From Variovorax sp. dw_308 (lineage in GTDB: Bacteria; Pseudomonadota; Gammaproteobacteria; Burkholderiales; Burkholderiaceae_C): a DNA stretch of 64,000 nt. The stretch covers positions 124,001 to 188,000 of the forward strand of contig NZ_JAATOM010000002.1 in the NCBI RefSeq assembly GCF_019207085.1, given 5' to 3'. The translations under genes and the position numbers were made by a program. The notes beneath the pieces are model-generated. The model worked only from the letters and a program-made list of their open reading frames with translations, had not been told where the DNA came from and searched no databases. Of this stretch, positions 63,243 to 64,000 are shown in pieces. Position 1 is the first letter of the stretch. Each line of letters begins with the position of its first letter.

Positions 63243-63932
63243 TCAGGCCGGCTGCATGCCGTGCCTTCGCTTGGCATCGGCACAGTCTTCCGAGTCCATG
63301 AAGTCGAGCAAGGCGCGCACCGCCTCCGATTGCGCGCCTCCAATGCCTGGGGCGGCGGAGAAGATCGTCGTGATCTGGCTCTCGGCTGGCAAGGGGCCGA
63401 TGAGGTCGATGCCCGCGAGGCCGATGAGTTCGCTCATCTGCTGGAAGCCCAGCGCCGCCTCACCCCGTGCAATCAGCAAGCCGACCGGCACGCCGGGAGG
63501 CGCCTGCACCAGCCGTCCCTGCAACTCGGCCTCGATGCCCCAGCGCTGGAACATCGCCATCAGCGCCACGCCGCTGGGCCCCGTCGAATAGGCGACGATG
63601 GAAGCCTCGCGCACCGCCCTCCGCAGTGCGTCCCCGGTGGAAATATCCGGCCGCGCCGCGCCCGCGCGCACCGCCACGCCCACGCCGGAGCGAACCAGGT
63701 CGACCTTGCCGGCCCCATCGAGCCGGCCTGCGTCGACGAGCTTGTCGATGGCATCCGAAGCCAGCGCCACCACGTCGAACACCTCGCCCGCCGCCACCCG
63801 CCGCGCCGCTTCGACGCCTCCGACCGCCTCGACCGAGACAGCCACGCCGCTGCGTTGCGCATGAGCCGCCGCGAGTTCCTCCAGCAACCCCTTCGTGGCC
63901 ATCGAGCAGATGAACCTGATCGCATTCCTCAT
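63243..63932 (-). CDS. ModA-like substrate-binding-domain protein without signal peptide
   Basis: The 229-aa product folds like a periplasmic molybdate-type binding protein (VRSGVGVAVRAGAARPDIST and AYSTGPSGVALMAMF segments), but begins MRNAIRFICSMATKGLLEEL, with no clear signal. Related proteins without transport genes include the aconitate isomerases, which share this fold; with tctAB nearby a tricarboxylate link is possible but unproven. CAGGAGACGGT precedes the ATG, which overlaps the stop of a partial gene at the right edge. Confidence 0.78.
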   Translation of the reverse strand: MRNAIRFICSMATKGLLEELAAAHAQRSGVAVSVEAVGGVEAARRVAAGEVFDVVALASDAIDKLVDAGRLDGAGKVDLVRSGVGVAVRAGAARPDISTGDALRRAVREASIVAYSTGPSGVALMAMFQRWGIEAELQGRLVQAPPGVPVGLLIARGEAALGFQQMSELIGLAGIDLIGPLPAESQITTIFSAAPGIGGAQSEAVRALLDFMDSEDCADAKRRHGMQPA

Positions 63933-64000
63933 ACCGTCTCCTGGGTGGCGTGCGCCGCCTTGATCCCCGGCGCCCGGCGCTTGAGCCTTTTCAATCGGGC
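63929..64000 (-). CDS. C-terminal tail of a gene beyond the right edge
   Basis: The open frame runs from the window edge into a TGA at 63931-63929, overlapping the ATG of the ModA-like gene as ATGA. Only 23 residues are visible (RLKRLKRRAPGIKAAHATQ within them), basic and not diagnostic. The 4-base overlap supports a real upstream gene in the same operon. Confidence 0.5.
   Translation of the reverse strand, partial: ARLKRLKRRAPGIKAAHATQETV

Overview
The window looks like chromosome from a high-GC betaproteobacterium, most likely Burkholderiales/Comamonadaceae close to Variovorax. This is an inference from gene content: many branched-chain-amino-acid-type (HAAT) ABC transporters, a TctAB transporter, aromatic ring-cleavage genes, DUF6502/DUF5666 neighbours, and dense operons with ATGA overlaps. 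I see no rRNA, tRNA, insertion sequence, prophage or CRISPR array. No database search was possible, so all names rest on motifs and remembered family features.

Layout. 1-8 kb: a truncated HAMP/GAF sensor with a tiny signal-like ORF in front of it, a small unknown gene, a lipoprotein with four ~83-aa repeats and a beta-propeller, a small gene behind a 12-codon leader ORF, and an NfeD-slipin membrane-protease operon. 8-13 kb: a complete sugar-type ABC importer (binding protein, RbsA-like double ATPase, two permeases) and a DedA protein. 13-19 kb: a putative methyltransferase, a ChrA chromate transporter, a non-canonical NRAMP-family carrier, and a LysR/EamA divergent pair with a long dyad between them.

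19.2-31.5 kb (catabolic cluster A, all minus strand, probably one operon read from 31.5 down to 19.2 kb): a two-subunit Fe(II) hydroquinone 1,2-dioxygenase (PnpC/PnpD type, with the H-x-N-x3-E iron motif), a Tat-exported ketosteroid-dehydrogenase-like flavoprotein, a small cytochrome c, a SnoaL-like protein, an aldehyde dehydrogenase (likely 4-hydroxymuconic semialdehyde dehydrogenase), maleylacetate reductase, a five-gene HAAT ABC importer, and a hydroxyquinol-type intradiol dioxygenase. Hydroquinone and hydroxyquinol would both be funnelled to maleylacetate and then beta-ketoadipate.

31.6-37 kb (accessory locus): two divergent operons around a perfect 21-bp palindrome. Minus strand: a small unknown gene, a zinc-ribbon membrane protein, and a zinc-ribbon/single-TM protein with a ~230-residue Gly/Ala/Ser/Pro tail encoded partly by a hexanucleotide microsatellite. 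Plus strand: a DUF6502 protein and a DUF5666 lipoprotein, then a cyclic-nucleotide-binding-domain protein. 37-42.4 kb: a phosphoesterase, an orphan CYP153-like P450, and an overlapping minus-strand operon TetR > alpha/beta hydrolase > phosphoribosyltransferase > LysR.

42.4-59 kb (catabolic cluster B, plus strand): from a TATGAT promoter with an adjacent 22-bp TetR-type operator run FAH hydrolase, alpha/beta hydrolase, two tandem paralogous amidohydrolases, a HAAT importer whose second ATPase is fused to a Tm-1-like/UPF0261 domain, a PEP-hydrolase-family TIM barrel, a flotillin, two related SRPBCC proteins (one fused to a quinone oxidoreductase), a SnoaL-like secreted protein and a VOC protein. 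A ~138-bp dyad repeat sits inside this operon. I cannot name the substrate; this cluster is the best candidate for an undescribed system. 59-64 kb: an MFS carrier, TctA/TctB without TctC, a RelE/HigA-like toxin-antitoxin pair with a palindrome over the toxin start codon, a ModA-like protein without a signal peptide, and the tail of another gene at the right edge.
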